From: Pseudomonadota bacterium
GTDB lineage: Bacteria > Pseudomonadota > Alphaproteobacteria > Sphingomonadales > Sphingomonadaceae
Direction of reading: 5' to 3'
DNA length: 12,079 nt
Assembly (NCBI GenBank): GCA_023390675.1
Contig: JAEWCK010000322.1
Span: 1 to 12,079, forward strand
This document shows, piece after piece, positions 11,649-12,079 of the stretch (the first letter of the stretch is position 1; every line of letters begins with the position of its first letter). The position numbers were made by a program, and so were the translations under genes. Under the pieces are notes generated by a model. That model searched no databases, was not told where the DNA came from, and saw only the letters and a program-made list of their open reading frames with translations.

Positions 11649-12079
11649 GTGTCCGCCGACACGCCCCTCGAACGCTTCCGCAACGTGCTGACCGGCGCGG
11701 CTCGGGCGCTTTCGGGCGAGGCGGAGGCGGAGCTTGGGTTCACGTCCGACGCGCCGCGGCAGGACGGGCGGAGCATCAAGGTGCCGACGCCTTCGCGTAC
11801 CTTGCCTGCCGAGCAGGTCGCCGAGGCGCGCGGCTTCGCCGATGCCTTCGCGCTGAGGATGCGGCTGCACGACAATGCGCTGCATCTGCGCGGCGCGCCG
11901 GGCGAGCCGGTGGCGCGTGCGGTGTACGACGCGGTCGAGACCGCGCGGGTCGAGGCGCTCGGGTCGCGCGGTTATGCGGGGATCGCGGCCAATCTCGACC
12001 ATGCGCTCGACATGCGGCTGCGCTCCGACCCGATCGCGCGCGCGCGCAACCGCGAGGAAGTGCCGCTCTCGACCGCGCA
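11649..12079 (+). CDS. cobT: Cobaltochelatase subunit CobT, N-terminal part (3' truncated by window edge)
   Basis: CobT is the partner of CobS in the CobNST cobaltochelatase; full-length proteins run to about 600 residues with a C-terminal metal-ion-dependent (VWA-like) domain that is outside this window. The 143 residues seen match the CobT N-terminus: PLERFRNVLTGAARALSGE, the PSRTLPAEQVAEARGFADAFALRMRLHD region, and the well-conserved ARVEALGSRGYAGIAANLDHAL near residue 100. The start is GTG 11649, preceded by GGGAGAGG in the last hairpin of the spacer; no ATG fits. Order and direction after cobS are as usual, but the 202-base spacer is long for genes whose products assemble together. Confidence 0.93.
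   Translation, partial: MSADTPLERFRNVLTGAARALSGEAEAELGFTSDAPRQDGRSIKVPTPSRTLPAEQVAEARGFADAFALRMRLHDNALHLRGAPGEPVARAVYDAVETARVEALGSRGYAGIAANLDHALDMRLRSDPIARARNREEVPLSTA

Noticed and set aside
11356..11649. A 97-codon open frame through the cobS-cobT spacer ending just before cobT
   Set aside because: It starts inside cobS and its tail is a translation of the palindromic repeat (Pro/Gly/Glu-rich). No ribosome site supports it.
11349..12002. A 217-codon minus-strand open frame opposite cobT and the spacer
   Set aside because: It runs antisense to a clear CobT coding frame and through the repeat, with no domain or start signal.

Overview
The window looks like chromosomal DNA of a sphingomonad-type alphaproteobacterium (Sphingomonas or a close relative). 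This rests on visibly high GC, the secF to Mth938-domain adjacency, the BolA/Nudix/pirin run, CobS/CobT-type cobaltochelatase genes, and a palindromic intergenic repeat of the kind I associate with this group. The assignment is by pattern recognition; no search was run.

Layout, left to right. (1) Positions 1-771, plus strand: the 3' end of secF, then a small Mth938-like protein. (2) 904-2028, plus: a DUF3089 serine-hydrolase-like protein. It converges on a 53-residue hydrophilic small protein (2032-2193, minus) that I found outside the usual ORF length limits. (3) 2240-4735, minus: a tight operon read right to left as bolA, Nudix hydrolase, pirin, epoxide-hydrolase-like alpha/beta hydrolase. 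Each of the three junctions is a 4-base stop/start overlap (ATGA, GTGA, GTGA). (4) 4772-5386, plus: a protein with a C-terminal J domain, divergent from bolA over only 36 bases. (5) 5361-8920, minus: a six-gene operon read right to left as DUF899 thioredoxin-like protein, VOC protein, PhnB-like VOC protein, DUF1428 protein, two-domain VOC protein, RibD/DHFR-fold reductase. Every gene has its own strong Shine-Dalgarno sequence. (6) 8999-9682, plus: an HxlR-family regulator with an SCP2-like C-terminal domain, divergent from that operon. (7) 9679-10320, minus: a Cys-rich putative lipoprotein with an LprI-like segment. (8) 10442 to the end, plus: cobS and the 5' part of cobT, separated by a 202-base spacer filled with nested hairpins.

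The most system-like part is region 5 plus 6. A redox- or ligand-type HxlR regulator with a single N-terminal cysteine sits back to back with six small enzyme-like genes of poorly understood families, across a 78-base promoter region that carries two pairs of direct repeats. A stress or detoxification cassette for an electrophile or xenobiotic is a reasonable inference, but the substrate cannot be read from the sequence. The second notable object is the cobS-cobT spacer: a cloverleaf-like palindromic element whose last hairpin contains the cobT ribosome binding site.

No tRNA, rRNA, CRISPR array, transposase or phage gene was recognised. The only stretch over 100 bases without a gene that shows strong structure is 11447-11648. 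The gaps 772-903 and 10321-10435 contain only weak candidate sites.
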